Assembly (NCBI GenBank): GCA_017577405.1
Contig: PIUA01000021.1
Span: 62,001-126,000 of the forward strand
Origin: Bacillota bacterium
GTDB lineage: Bacteria; Bacillota; Limnochordia; Limnochordales; Limnochordaceae
Reading direction: 5' to 3'
DNA length: 64,000 nucleotides
A model generated the notes under the pieces. The model had not been told where the DNA came from. It made no database searches and saw only the letters and a list, made by a program, of their open reading frames with translations. The stretch's first letter is position 1. Every line of letters begins with the position of its first letter. Positions 41,379 to 49,063 of the stretch are shown here, in pieces. Both the position numbers and the translations under genes were made by a program.

Positions 41379-42280
41379 GCTCCGTGCCCCAACCCCTCCG
41401 CCTGAGCGCGCCGGCCAAGGTGAACCTCTGCTTGGCCGTCGGGGACCCTCGTCCCGACGGGTACCACCCCCTGGTCAGCCTGGCGGCGGCCATCACCTTG
41501 GAGGATCGGGTGACCATCGAGGCAGCGCCCCGCCTCCAGGTCCTCTGCTCGGCTGCGGGGGTGCCTGAGGGGGAGGCCAACCTGGCCTACCGGGCCGCCC
41601 GGCTTCTGGCCGCGGCCGCCGGGCGGGAACCCGCGGTCCGCATCCGCATCGAGAAGCGGATCCCCGTGGCCGCCGGCCTGGCGGGGGGCTCCACCGACGC
41701 CGCCGCCGTCCTGCTCGGTCTCAACCGGTTCTGGGCCCTCAACTGGAGCCTGCCCCGCCTGGCGGAGCTGGCCCTCCGTCTTGGGGCCGACGTCCCCTTC
41801 TGCCTTCAGGGCGGGGTGGCCCTCATGGAGGGGGTGGGGGAGCGCCTGACGCCTCTTCAGGGGTTGTCCCCCCTCCACCTGGTCCTGGCCGTCCCCCCGG
41901 AGGCCCCCATCTCCACCGCGGCCGCTTACCGGGAGCTGGACCGGCAGCGGGTCCGGGGGACCGATCTGGACCAGGCCCGGGTCCGGGTGGGGGCGGCGGT
42001 GGAGGCTTGGCGGGCCGGTGACCTGGCCGCGCTGGGCCGAGCCTTCTTCAACGACCTGGAGCCCGTGGCCCGGCGGGCCCAGCCCGTCCTCAACGGGCTC
42101 ATCGGCCGGATGCACGGGGCCGGAGCCTTGGGGGTGGTGGTGAGCGGGAGCGGGCCGGCGACGGTGGCCCTCTGTCCCGAGCCGACCCGGGCTCAGGACC
42201 TGGCCCGGGAGCTGGCGGCCGCCGGTTTCTGGGCCGAGGCCGTCCAGATCCGGTCCCTGCCGCCGGGGAGGTTCGATTGA
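41375..42280 (+). CDS. ispE: 4-diphosphocytidyl-2-C-methyl-D-erythritol kinase
   Basis: 301 residues. LSAPAKVNLCLAVGDPRPDGYHPL start, the GHMP ATP loop PVAAGLAGGSTDAAAVL, LGADVPFCLQGG and VSGSGPAT. It phosphorylates CDP-methylerythritol in the non-mevalonate isoprenoid pathway. The ATG overlaps the carboxypeptidase stop. The stop region overlaps the -35 of the promoter for the next gene. Confidence 0.96.
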   Translation: MSSVPQPLRLSAPAKVNLCLAVGDPRPDGYHPLVSLAAAITLEDRVTIEAAPRLQVLCSAAGVPEGEANLAYRAARLLAAAAGREPAVRIRIEKRIPVAAGLAGGSTDAAAVLLGLNRFWALNWSLPRLAELALRLGADVPFCLQGGVALMEGVGERLTPLQGLSPLHLVLAVPPEAPISTAAAYRELDRQRVRGTDLDQARVRVGAAVEAWRAGDLAALGRAFFNDLEPVARRAQPVLNGLIGRMHGAGALGVVVSGSGPATVALCPEPTRAQDLARELAAAGFWAEAVQIRSLPPGRFD

Positions 42281-42306
42281 CCGAGCCTCGAACCCACTGC
42301 TATAGT
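42277..42306 (+). promoter_or_regulatory. sigma-A promoter of the GntR gene
   Basis: TTGACC (42277-42282), 18 bases, TATAGT (42301-42306), 36 bases before the GTG. Confidence 0.7.
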
Positions 42307-42341
42307 GGGATGCACGCGTCAGCGTTCGGGGGGATCGAGCC

Positions 42342-43073
42342 GTGGGCAAGAGGCGTGGAAGGCTCGCTCCGATCAAGCTCGATCAGTACAAGCCGCTGCG
42401 GGAGCTGGTCTTTGAGCGGTTGCGGTCGGCGATCATCGCCGGCGAGCTCCATCCCGGGGAGCGCCTCATGGAGATCCAGCTCGCGGAGGAGCTGGGGGTG
42501 AGCCGGACCCCGGTGCGGGAGGCCATCCGGAAGCTGGAGCTGGAAGGCTTCGTCGTCATGATCCCGCGCAAGGGGGCCTATGTGGCCGACATCACCCTGA
42601 AGGACGTGGCCGACGTCTTCGAGATCCGGGCGGCGCTGGAGGCCCTGGCTGCTGAACTCGCATCCCAGCGAGCGACCGATGAGGAGCTGGATGAGCTGGA
42701 GCGGGCGCTGATCGCCATCGGCGAGGTCATCGACGGGGATGACATGGACGAACTGGTGGCCCGGGACACCCATTTTCACGAGCTCATCTACCGGGCCAGC
42801 CGGAACAGCCGGCTCGCCCAGATGACCAGTCTCTTGAGCGAGCAGATCCAGCGCTTCCGGGCCCGGACCTTGGCCCATCCCAAGCGCCGGCGGATCTCTC
42901 TTAAGGAGCACTACGCGTTGGTCGAGGCCCTGCGGGCCCGGGATCCTGAGCTGGCCCGCCGGACGGCCAAGGCCCACATTGAGAGTGCCGAGCAGGCGCT
43001 GATGAGCCTGGTGGCCGACGATGAAGAGCGGGCCCGCCGCTCCCGGGAGGAGGTTGCCGGCGACGCTCCGTGA
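42342..43073 (+). CDS. GntR-family (FadR/FCD) transcription regulator
   Basis: 243 residues. Winged helix at about 18-80 (LRSAIIAGELHPGERLMEIQLAEELGVSRTPVREA in parts) and an all-helical FCD ligand domain at about 95-225 with RDTHFHELIYRAS, whose Asp/His residues usually bind a metal and a carboxylate. A GntR gene between ispE and purR is seen in other clostridial genomes. The ligand and targets are unknown. GTG start after GGGGGAT. Confidence 0.9.
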   Translation: MGKRRGRLAPIKLDQYKPLRELVFERLRSAIIAGELHPGERLMEIQLAEELGVSRTPVREAIRKLELEGFVVMIPRKGAYVADITLKDVADVFEIRAALEALAAELASQRATDEELDELERALIAIGEVIDGDDMDELVARDTHFHELIYRASRNSRLAQMTSLLSEQIQRFRARTLAHPKRRRISLKEHYALVEALRARDPELARRTAKAHIESAEQALMSLVADDEERARRSREEVAGDAP

Positions 43074-43100
43074 TCCCGGCAGGAGGAGGAGGCGCGGGTG

Positions 43101-43886
43101 ATGGTTGATGCGGTGGTGCTGGCGGGGGCGCCCAACACCGGCAGGCTCCACGAGGTGAGCCCGGAGCCCTATGAAGCTCTGATCGAGATCGGCGGCCGGC
43201 CCATGCTGGCCTATGTGCTGGAGGCCCTGCAGGCCAGCGCTCAGGTGGGCCGGCTGGTGGTGGTGGGCCCGCCCGCTCTGGATGTGGTGGTCACCGTCAC
43301 CGGGGCGGAGCGGGTCGACCCCGGCCCGGATGTGCTCGCCAACCTCCTGGCCGGGGTGGACGCCCTGGGGGCGCGAGGCAGTTCCCGCCACATTCTTGTG
43401 AGCACCGCCGACATCCCCCTGCTCACCCCGGAGGCGGTTGATGACTTCCTCAACCGGTGCTGGGCCATGGGGGACCTGGACGTCTACTACCCTGTCGTCT
43501 TGCGGGAGCGGAGCGAAGAGGTCTTCCCCGGGGTGGAGCGGACCTACGTCCGGCTCAAGGACGGCTCCGTCACCGGTGGGAACCTCTTCCTGGTCCGGGC
43601 CGACGCGCTCCAGCGGTCCCAAGGGCTGCTGACGGAGATGATCAGCCTCCGCAAGCACCCCCTGCGCATGAGCAGGCTCCTGGGCCCGCGGGTCCTGGTC
43701 AAGGCGGCGGTCCGGACCTTGTCGGCCGACGACGTGGCCCGGCGCATCGAGAAGCTTCTGGGCCTGCGGGGCCGGGCTGTCTTCACCCCCTACCCCGAGA
43801 TCGGCGTGGACGTCGACAAACCCAGTGATCTGGCCCTGGTCCGGGAGGTTCTCGAGGCCCGGGCCCTGTCGCCGGGGCGGTCGTGA
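43101..43886 (+). CDS. MobA-like nucleotidyltransferase
   Basis: 261 residues. N-terminal VDAVVLAGAPNTG in place of the usual GGxGxRxG loop, EIGGRPMLAYVLEAL, VSTADIPLLTPEAVDDFL and a C-terminal VDVDKPSDLALVRE, typical of the NTP_transf_3 group. The substrate is unknown; relatives in this gene neighbourhood are widely conserved in spore-forming clostridia. AGGAGGAGGAGG precedes a GTG at 43098 and the ATG at 43101. The stop overlaps the purR start. Confidence 0.8.
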   Translation: MVDAVVLAGAPNTGRLHEVSPEPYEALIEIGGRPMLAYVLEALQASAQVGRLVVVGPPALDVVVTVTGAERVDPGPDVLANLLAGVDALGARGSSRHILVSTADIPLLTPEAVDDFLNRCWAMGDLDVYYPVVLRERSEEVFPGVERTYVRLKDGSVTGGNLFLVRADALQRSQGLLTEMISLRKHPLRMSRLLGPRVLVKAAVRTLSADDVARRIEKLLGLRGRAVFTPYPEIGVDVDKPSDLALVREVLEARALSPGRS

Positions 43887-44767
43887 CCATGCGGCGGAGC
43901 CAGCGGGTGATCGCCCTGACCCACCGCCTGATCCAGGAGCCGGGCCGGTGGTGGACCCTGGACGAGCTGGCTGAGGAGCTGGGCGCGGCCAAGTCCTCCC
44001 TCAGCGAGGATGTGGCCCTGGTGCGGGAAGTGCTCGCGGCGGAAGGGATGGGCTGGGTGGAGAGCCGGGTGGGGGCAGGCGGGGGCATCCGCTTCCTCCC
44101 CGGCATGACCCGGGGGGAGGCGGCCGCGCTGGCCGAAGAGCTCTGCCGGCGCCTCATGGATCCCAAGCGGATCCTACCGGGCGGGTTCCTTGCCCTGGGG
44201 GATCTGGTGGCCGATCCCTTCCTGCTGGAGCGGATTGGGCGCCTCTTTGCCACCATCTTCCGCTCCCGCGCGCCCCAGGCGGTCCTGACCGTCGAGGCCC
44301 GGGGGATCCCCATCGCCCTCATGACGGCGCGCGCCCTGCGGGTGCCGCTGGTGATGGCCCGCCGTTCGGCCCGCCTCTCGGAGGGCCCCGTGCTCACCAT
44401 GAACTACCTTTCCACCACGGGGGGCCGGGTGGAGACCATGACCCTCCCCAAGAATGCCCTGGATGGCATCGAGCGGGTCCTGGTCGTGGACGACTTCATG
44501 CGGAACGGGGGCAGTGCCCGGGGGCTGGTCGAGCTGGCCCGGGAGTTCGAGGCGGAGCCGGTGGGCGTCGGTGTCCTCATCGAGACCGCTGAGCCGGCCG
44601 AGAAGCGCTGGAACGAGTACGTTGCCATCGCCCGCCTGGAGCGGGTGGATGTGGAGACCCGGCAGGTCCAGGCCCGGGTGAGCCCGCGGCTCCCCCGGAA
44701 CCTGCCGGACCCCGCCGACATGGCCGATCCGGCCACCTTTTTCGCCGACGGCACCCCTCCGCGTTGA
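43883..44767 (+). CDS. purR: purine operon repressor PurR (Bacillus type)
   Basis: 294 residues from GTG 43883 (ATG 43889 also possible). N-terminal winged helix (MRRSQRVIALTHRLIQEPGRWW, then LSEDVALVREVL), then a phosphoribosyltransferase-fold domain with the PRPP loop VLVVDDFMRNGGSA. Binding of PRPP releases it from DNA. Overlaps the preceding gene by a GTGA. It is followed by a tRNA-Gln promoter whose -35 overlaps its stop. Confidence 0.93.
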   Translation: MTMRRSQRVIALTHRLIQEPGRWWTLDELAEELGAAKSSLSEDVALVREVLAAEGMGWVESRVGAGGGIRFLPGMTRGEAAALAEELCRRLMDPKRILPGGFLALGDLVADPFLLERIGRLFATIFRSRAPQAVLTVEARGIPIALMTARALRVPLVMARRSARLSEGPVLTMNYLSTTGGRVETMTLPKNALDGIERVLVVDDFMRNGGSARGLVELAREFEAEPVGVGVLIETAEPAEKRWNEYVAIARLERVDVETRQVQARVSPRLPRNLPDPADMADPATFFADGTPPR

Positions 44768-44793
44768 CACTGGGGTCGGGAGACTGCTAGAAT
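44764..44793 (+). promoter_or_regulatory. tRNA-Gln promoter
   Basis: TTGACA (44764-44769, sharing bases with the purR stop), 18 bases, TAGAAT (44788-44793) with an extended -10 TGC. Confidence 0.85.
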
Positions 44794-44804
44794 GGTCGCG
44801 CCGA

Positions 44805-44879
44805 TGGGGCGTGGTGTAACCGGTAACACACGAGACTTTGGATCTCGGATTGCAGGTTCGAGTCCTGCCGCCCCAGCCA
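44805..44879 (+). tRNA. tRNA-Gln (anticodon TTG)
   Basis: 75 bases. Acceptor TGGGGCG pairs with CGCCCCA, discriminator G, CCA encoded. Anticodon loop CTTTGGA between CGAGA and TCTCG; T arm CAGG-TTCGAGT-CCTG. It sits between purR and glmU, where many Firmicutes have spoVG. Confidence 0.95.
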
Positions 44880-45176
44880 CTTCTTTTCCTCGCGTCTCCA
44901 ACAGCATCAGCCTTGTCTGCCGTTGCCCATAAGAGGGCGGCCCTCCCTTCTTGAGGGCGCCACCTCGCTGCCGTGGGTGGTGAAGACCGACGGCTCGCCC
45001 CGCGCGGATTCCGCCCGGGACGGGGTCCGGAGGGGGACCCCACTCTTCCCCCACGCCGGGCCCATGGGGCGCAGGAACTCCCGGGTAGGTGGCGAAGGTG
45101 CCCATGGCGGCCCCGAACGGGGAAGGGTAAGACGGGGAACGCGTGGCGCTCCTGGGCAGGGAGGCGAGATGGTTCC
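44880..45176 (+). other. 297-base structured intergenic region between tRNA-Gln and glmU
   Basis: No convincing gene on either strand. It holds two good hairpins: GGCG(G)CCCTC with GAGGGCGCC (44936-44961) and GGGGTCC with GGACCCC (45022-45041). I compared it with T-box and common riboswitch patterns and saw no match. spoVG and yabJ, expected here from Bacillus, are absent. Confidence 0.5.
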
Positions 45177-46586
45177 ATGGCAGAGGCCTGGGCGGTGATC
45201 CTGGCAGCCGGCTTGGGGACCCGCATGCGGTCCGAGCGGCCCAAAGTGCTCCATCCGGTGGGCGGTCGGCCGATGATCCAGAAGGTTCAGTCGGTTCTCC
45301 GGGAGGCCGGTTTTGACCAGCAAGTGGTGGTGGTGGGTCACCGGGGCGAGGAGGTGGCCCAAGCGGCCCAGGCCGTACCGGGGGTCACTGTCCGGATCGC
45401 CCACCAGCCCCAGCAGCGGGGGACAGCCGACGCGGTGGCCCACGGGCTGCAAGCCTTGGCGTCCCTCGCCGAGGGGCAGGTCCTCGTCGCGTACGGCGAC
45501 ACCCCTCTGCTCCGAGCCGGAACGGTGGCAGAACTCGCCCGCACGCACCGGCGGACCGGCGCGCTCTGCACCCTGCTGACCGCCCGGTTGACCGATCCCA
45601 CCGGGTACGGCCGGATTTTGCGGGACCAGGCCGGACGGTGCATCGGGGTGGTGGAAGAGCCCGACGCCACCCCCGAACAGCGGGCCATCAACGAGATCAA
45701 TGCCGGCCTGTACCTGTTCGATCTGGCCGGCCTACGCCAGGTCCTGCCTCAGCTTAGCCCCGCGAACCGTCAGCAGGAGTTCTACCTGACCGATGCCGTC
45801 GGGAGCCTGGCCGCCCGGGGCCTGGTCGCCACCGTCCCGGTGGCCGATCCCGAGGAGATCCTGGGGGTCAACGACCGGATTCAGCTGGCCCGGGCCGAGA
45901 AGATCCTCCGCCGGCGCATTCTGGAATACTGGATGGCGGAAGGCGTCACGGTGGTCGATCCCGACACCACCTTCGTGGGCGAGGAGGTCCGGCTGGGTCA
46001 GGACACGGTTTTGCTCCCCTTCACCTTCTTGGAAGGCCAGACCACCCTAGGCAGGGGGTGCCGGATCGGCCCCAACGCCCGCATCATCGGAAGCCGCCTG
46101 GGTGACGGGGTGGAGGTCCAGATGGCCGTCTTGGTCGAGGCCCATGTGGGGGACCGTTGCCAGATCGGGCCCTTTGCCTATCTTCGTCCAGGAGCCCGGC
46201 TGGCCGAGCGGGTGAAGGTGGGCGATTTCGTCGAGATCAAGAACAGTTCCATCGGCGCCGGGAGCAAGGTGCCCCACTTGAGCTACGTGGGCGACGCCAC
46301 CGTGGGGGCGGGAGTCAACCTGGGGGCCGGCACCATCACCTGCAACTACGATGGCCGGCGGAAGCACCCGACCACCATCGGTGACGGCGCGTTCATCGGC
46401 AGCCACACGAGCCTGGTGGCCCCGGTGACGGTGGGCGATGGCGCCTACGTGGCCGCCGGCTCGGTGATCACCAAGAACGTGCCCCCCGACGCGCTGGCCA
46501 TCGCCCGAGGGCGCCAGCGGAACGTGGAGCGGTGGGCCGCCCGCCGACGGGCAGAGGATGGGGAGAAGGGGAGTCGCGAGCGGTGA
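45177..46586 (+). CDS. glmU: bifunctional UDP-N-acetylglucosamine pyrophosphorylase / glucosamine-1-phosphate acetyltransferase
   Basis: About 469 residues from ATG 45177. N-terminal uridyltransferase with LAAGLGTRMRSERPKVLH and GTADAV, and a C-terminal left-handed beta-helix acetyltransferase (YLRPGARLAERVKVGDFVEIKNS, GAGTITCNYDG). It makes UDP-GlcNAc for wall and cortex synthesis. The ribosome-binding site GGGAGGCGAG is somewhat far from the ATG. The stop overlaps the prs start. Confidence 0.96.
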   Translation: MAEAWAVILAAGLGTRMRSERPKVLHPVGGRPMIQKVQSVLREAGFDQQVVVVGHRGEEVAQAAQAVPGVTVRIAHQPQQRGTADAVAHGLQALASLAEGQVLVAYGDTPLLRAGTVAELARTHRRTGALCTLLTARLTDPTGYGRILRDQAGRCIGVVEEPDATPEQRAINEINAGLYLFDLAGLRQVLPQLSPANRQQEFYLTDAVGSLAARGLVATVPVADPEEILGVNDRIQLARAEKILRRRILEYWMAEGVTVVDPDTTFVGEEVRLGQDTVLLPFTFLEGQTTLGRGCRIGPNARIIGSRLGDGVEVQMAVLVEAHVGDRCQIGPFAYLRPGARLAERVKVGDFVEIKNSSIGAGSKVPHLSYVGDATVGAGVNLGAGTITCNYDGRRKHPTTIGDGAFIGSHTSLVAPVTVGDGAYVAAGSVITKNVPPDALAIARGRQRNVERWAARRRAEDGEKGSRER

Positions 46587-47536
46587 ACTACGAGTATCGG
46601 AAGAAGATCCGGCTGTTTACGGGCAGGGCCAACCCCAAACTGGCGCACGACATCGCCGAGTACCTCAACCTGCCCATGGGCCAGGCTGAGATCGGCCACT
46701 TCCAGGATGGGGAGATCAATGTTCGCATCGGGGAGACGGTGCGCGGGGCCGAGTGCTTCGTCATCCAACCCACCTGCGCTCCTGCCGACAGCAACCTCAT
46801 GGAGCTGCTCATCATGATCGATGGCCTCCGCCGGGCCTCGGCCAAGACCATCACCGCCGTGGTCCCCTACTACGGGTACGCCCGGCAGGACCGGAAGCTG
46901 GCCCCCCATGACCCCATCGTCGCCAAGCTGGTCGCCAACCTCTTGACCACCGCGGGGGCCGACCGGATTCTGACCATGGACCTCCACGCGGGCCAGATCC
47001 AGGGCTTCTTTGACGTGCCCGTGGACAACCTCAAGGCCTTGCCCATCCTGACCCGTTACTTCCTGGAGAAGCAGATGGGCGACCTGGTGGTGGTCTCGCC
47101 CGACGTGGGCGGCGTGGCCCGGGCCCGGGAGTTCTCCGAACGGCTCCACGCCCCCCTGGCCATCATGGACAAGCGGCGTCCCCGGCCCAATGAGGCGGAG
47201 ATCATGCACGTCATCGGCGACGTCAAGGGCCGGGTGGCCATCCTGATTGACGACATCATCGATACGGGCGGGACCATCATCAAGGCGGCCGAAGCCCTCT
47301 TGGCCGAGGGGGCCCGGGAGGTCTACGCCGCCGCGACCCACGCCGTCTTCTCGGGGGACGCCTATGAGCGGCTGAACCAGTCGGTCCTGAAGGAGATCGT
47401 GGTGACCGACACCATCCCCCTGCCGCCGGAGCGGTCCAACGGGAAGGTCCGGGTCCTGACGGTGGCGCCTCTCTTCGCCCAAGCGATCCGGAACATCTTT
47501 GAAGAGGTCTCGGTCAGCCAGCTCTTCGAGCTGTGA
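46583..47536 (+). CDS. prs: ribose-phosphate pyrophosphokinase
   Basis: 317 residues from GTG 46583, which overlaps the glmU stop. FTGRANPKLAHDIAEYLN start, YYGYARQDRK, LHAGQIQGFF, DKRRP and the PRPP loop LIDDIIDTGGT. It makes PRPP, also the effector of PurR encoded upstream. glmU-prs order is conserved in Firmicutes. Confidence 0.96.
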   Translation: MNYEYRKKIRLFTGRANPKLAHDIAEYLNLPMGQAEIGHFQDGEINVRIGETVRGAECFVIQPTCAPADSNLMELLIMIDGLRRASAKTITAVVPYYGYARQDRKLAPHDPIVAKLVANLLTTAGADRILTMDLHAGQIQGFFDVPVDNLKALPILTRYFLEKQMGDLVVVSPDVGGVARAREFSERLHAPLAIMDKRRPRPNEAEIMHVIGDVKGRVAILIDDIIDTGGTIIKAAEALLAEGAREVYAAATHAVFSGDAYERLNQSVLKEIVVTDTIPLPPERSNGKVRVLTVAPLFAQAIRNIFEEVSVSQLFEL

Positions 47537-47585
47537 TCCCCGCTGGACGAGCCCCATGGGAGTCAGAAGTCGCCGCTCCTGCCAA

Positions 47586-47615
47586 TTGACCCCGAGGTTG
47601 GGTCAGGGCTAGAAT
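47586..47615 (+). promoter_or_regulatory. sigma-A promoter of rplY
   Basis: TTGACC (47586-47591), 18 bases, TAGAAT (47610-47615), 34 bases before the GTG. Confidence 0.75.
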
Positions 47616-47648
47616 GGAGGGCGTTGAATGGACAAAGGAGGGGCGAAC

Positions 47649-48281
47649 GTGGCTGAGTTCACCCTGACTGCCACGCCGCGCGCAACAGGCAAGGCTGCCG
47701 CCCGCCAACTGCGCCGCCAGGGCCAGGTCCCCGCGGTGCTCTACGGGCCTGGCATGGAATCGCAGACCCTGGCCATCGACCACCAGATGCTGGCCCGGGT
47801 CTATGAGCAGGCCGGCGCCTCCCAGCTGGTGGATGTGACCATCGCGGGCCGGGACGAGCGCTATACCGTCTTGATCAAGGATGTGAGCCGGCACCCCGTG
47901 CGGGGGACGTACGACCACGTGGACCTCTACCGGGTGCCCATGGACCGGCCCATCGTCGCCCGGGTGCCCATCCGCATCCAAGGCCGGGATCAGCGGCCCA
48001 ACGACGGCGGCTTGGTGGCTGAGCGCCTCCACGAGGTGGAGGTCCGGTGCCTCCCCGCGCACCTGCCCGAGGCGATCGTGGTCGACGTGTCCGGCATGGC
48101 CGTGGGCGACACCCTCTACGTGAGCGATCTGCAGCCGGGAGAGGGCGTGGAGATCCTGGATGCGCCGGATGAGCCCGTGGTGGCCATTGTCGAGCCGGCG
48201 GCGCCGGCGGTGGAAGAGGCCGAGGAGGCCGAGGCGGCCGCCGAGACTGGGGCTCCGGCTGCGGAGGAGACGGAAGCGTAA
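47649..48281 (+). CDS. rplY: 50S ribosomal protein L25/Ctc
   Basis: 210 residues from GTG 47649 (AAAGGAGGGG upstream). N-terminal L25 domain that binds 5S rRNA (LRRQGQVPAVLYGPG, LIKDVSRHPVRG, HVDLYRV) and a Ctc-type C-terminal beta domain, then an acidic Glu/Ala tail of about 30 residues like that on L9 here. In B. subtilis ctc is a general-stress gene; only a sigma-A-like promoter is visible here. Confidence 0.93.
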   Translation: MAEFTLTATPRATGKAAARQLRRQGQVPAVLYGPGMESQTLAIDHQMLARVYEQAGASQLVDVTIAGRDERYTVLIKDVSRHPVRGTYDHVDLYRVPMDRPIVARVPIRIQGRDQRPNDGGLVAERLHEVEVRCLPAHLPEAIVVDVSGMAVGDTLYVSDLQPGEGVEILDAPDEPVVAIVEPAAPAVEEAEEAEAAAETGAPAAEETEA

Positions 48282-48290
48282 GGCGCGACC

Positions 48291-48884
48291 ATGTGGATGG
48301 TCGTGGGGCTCGGGAATCCCGGCAGCCGCTATCGTCAGACCCGCCACAACGTCGGTTTTGAGGTGGCCGAACGCCTGGCGGCTCGGCTGGGTGCCCGGGC
48401 CTGGCGGGAGACGCCGCTGGCCAGCCTGGTCACCGTCAGGTTGGACGGCGGCGAGCTTCTTCTGGTCCGGCCCCTCACCTACATGAACGAGAGCGGTCGG
48501 GCGGTGGCGCGGCTGCGGCCGCCCCAGCTCCCCTTGGACCGCCTTCTGGTGGTGGTGGACGACATCCACCTGCCGGTGGGCACCCTGCGCCTCCGGGCGG
48601 GCGGGTCGGCCGGCGGGCACAACGGCCTCCGGTCGGTGGAAGCCCACCTGCGGACCCAAGCCTATCCCCGCCTGCGGATCGGCGTGGGGGCACCGCCCGA
48701 TCCCGCCGAGCAGGCGGCGTACGTCCTCGGCCGGTTCAGCGCCGCGGAGCGGCGGCTCTTGGAGCCGGCCCTGGAGCGGGCCGTCGATGCCATACTCTGC
48801 TGGGCCCGGGATGGGATCGACCGGGCCATGTCGCGGTACAATGGTCCGGCGGTCGCTCCCGATGAGGGGGCGGGGGGGCCGTAG
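48291..48884 (+). CDS. pth: peptidyl-tRNA hydrolase
   Basis: 197 residues. MWMVVGLGNPGSRYRQTRHNVG with Asn9 and catalytic His19, LTYMNESG, VVVDDIHLP and GGSAGGHNGLRS. It recycles stalled peptidyl-tRNA. rplY-pth-mfd order matches Bacillus. Confidence 0.96.
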   Translation: MWMVVGLGNPGSRYRQTRHNVGFEVAERLAARLGARAWRETPLASLVTVRLDGGELLLVRPLTYMNESGRAVARLRPPQLPLDRLLVVVDDIHLPVGTLRLRAGGSAGGHNGLRSVEAHLRTQAYPRLRIGVGAPPDPAEQAAYVLGRFSAAERRLLEPALERAVDAILCWARDGIDRAMSRYNGPAVAPDEGAGGP

Positions 48885-48886
48885 GC

Positions 48887-48918
48887 GGCGGAAAGGCCGT
48901 CCCCAAGGGCTTTCCGCC
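48887..48918 (+). terminator. hairpin after pth
   Basis: GGCGGAAAG (48887-48895) pairs with CTTTCCGCC (48910-48918). No strong U-tract follows, but a new promoter starts 12 bases later. Confidence 0.5.
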
Positions 48919-48929
48919 GAGCAGCTTCC

Positions 48930-48959
48930 TTGACGCTGGCGCGAAGGGGTCGATATAAT
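48930..48959 (+). promoter_or_regulatory. sigma-A promoter of mfd
   Basis: TTGACG (48930-48935), 18 bases, TATAAT (48954-48959), about 105 bases before the TTG start. Confidence 0.75.
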
Positions 48960-49063
48960 GGCCCTGTCGCGATGGCTTCTGCCGAGGCTCTCTCCCCCTG
49001 GGGAGCGTCCCGCGGCCTCGTCGCGCGCGGGCTGAAAACCGTGATGGAGAGGGCGGGTCGTGG

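Noticed and set aside
44880-45176. T-box leader for glmU or a tRNA-linked gene
   Set aside because: GTGGGTGGTGAAGACCG loosely recalls a T-box, but the conserved GGTGGNACCGCG and Stem I features are absent.
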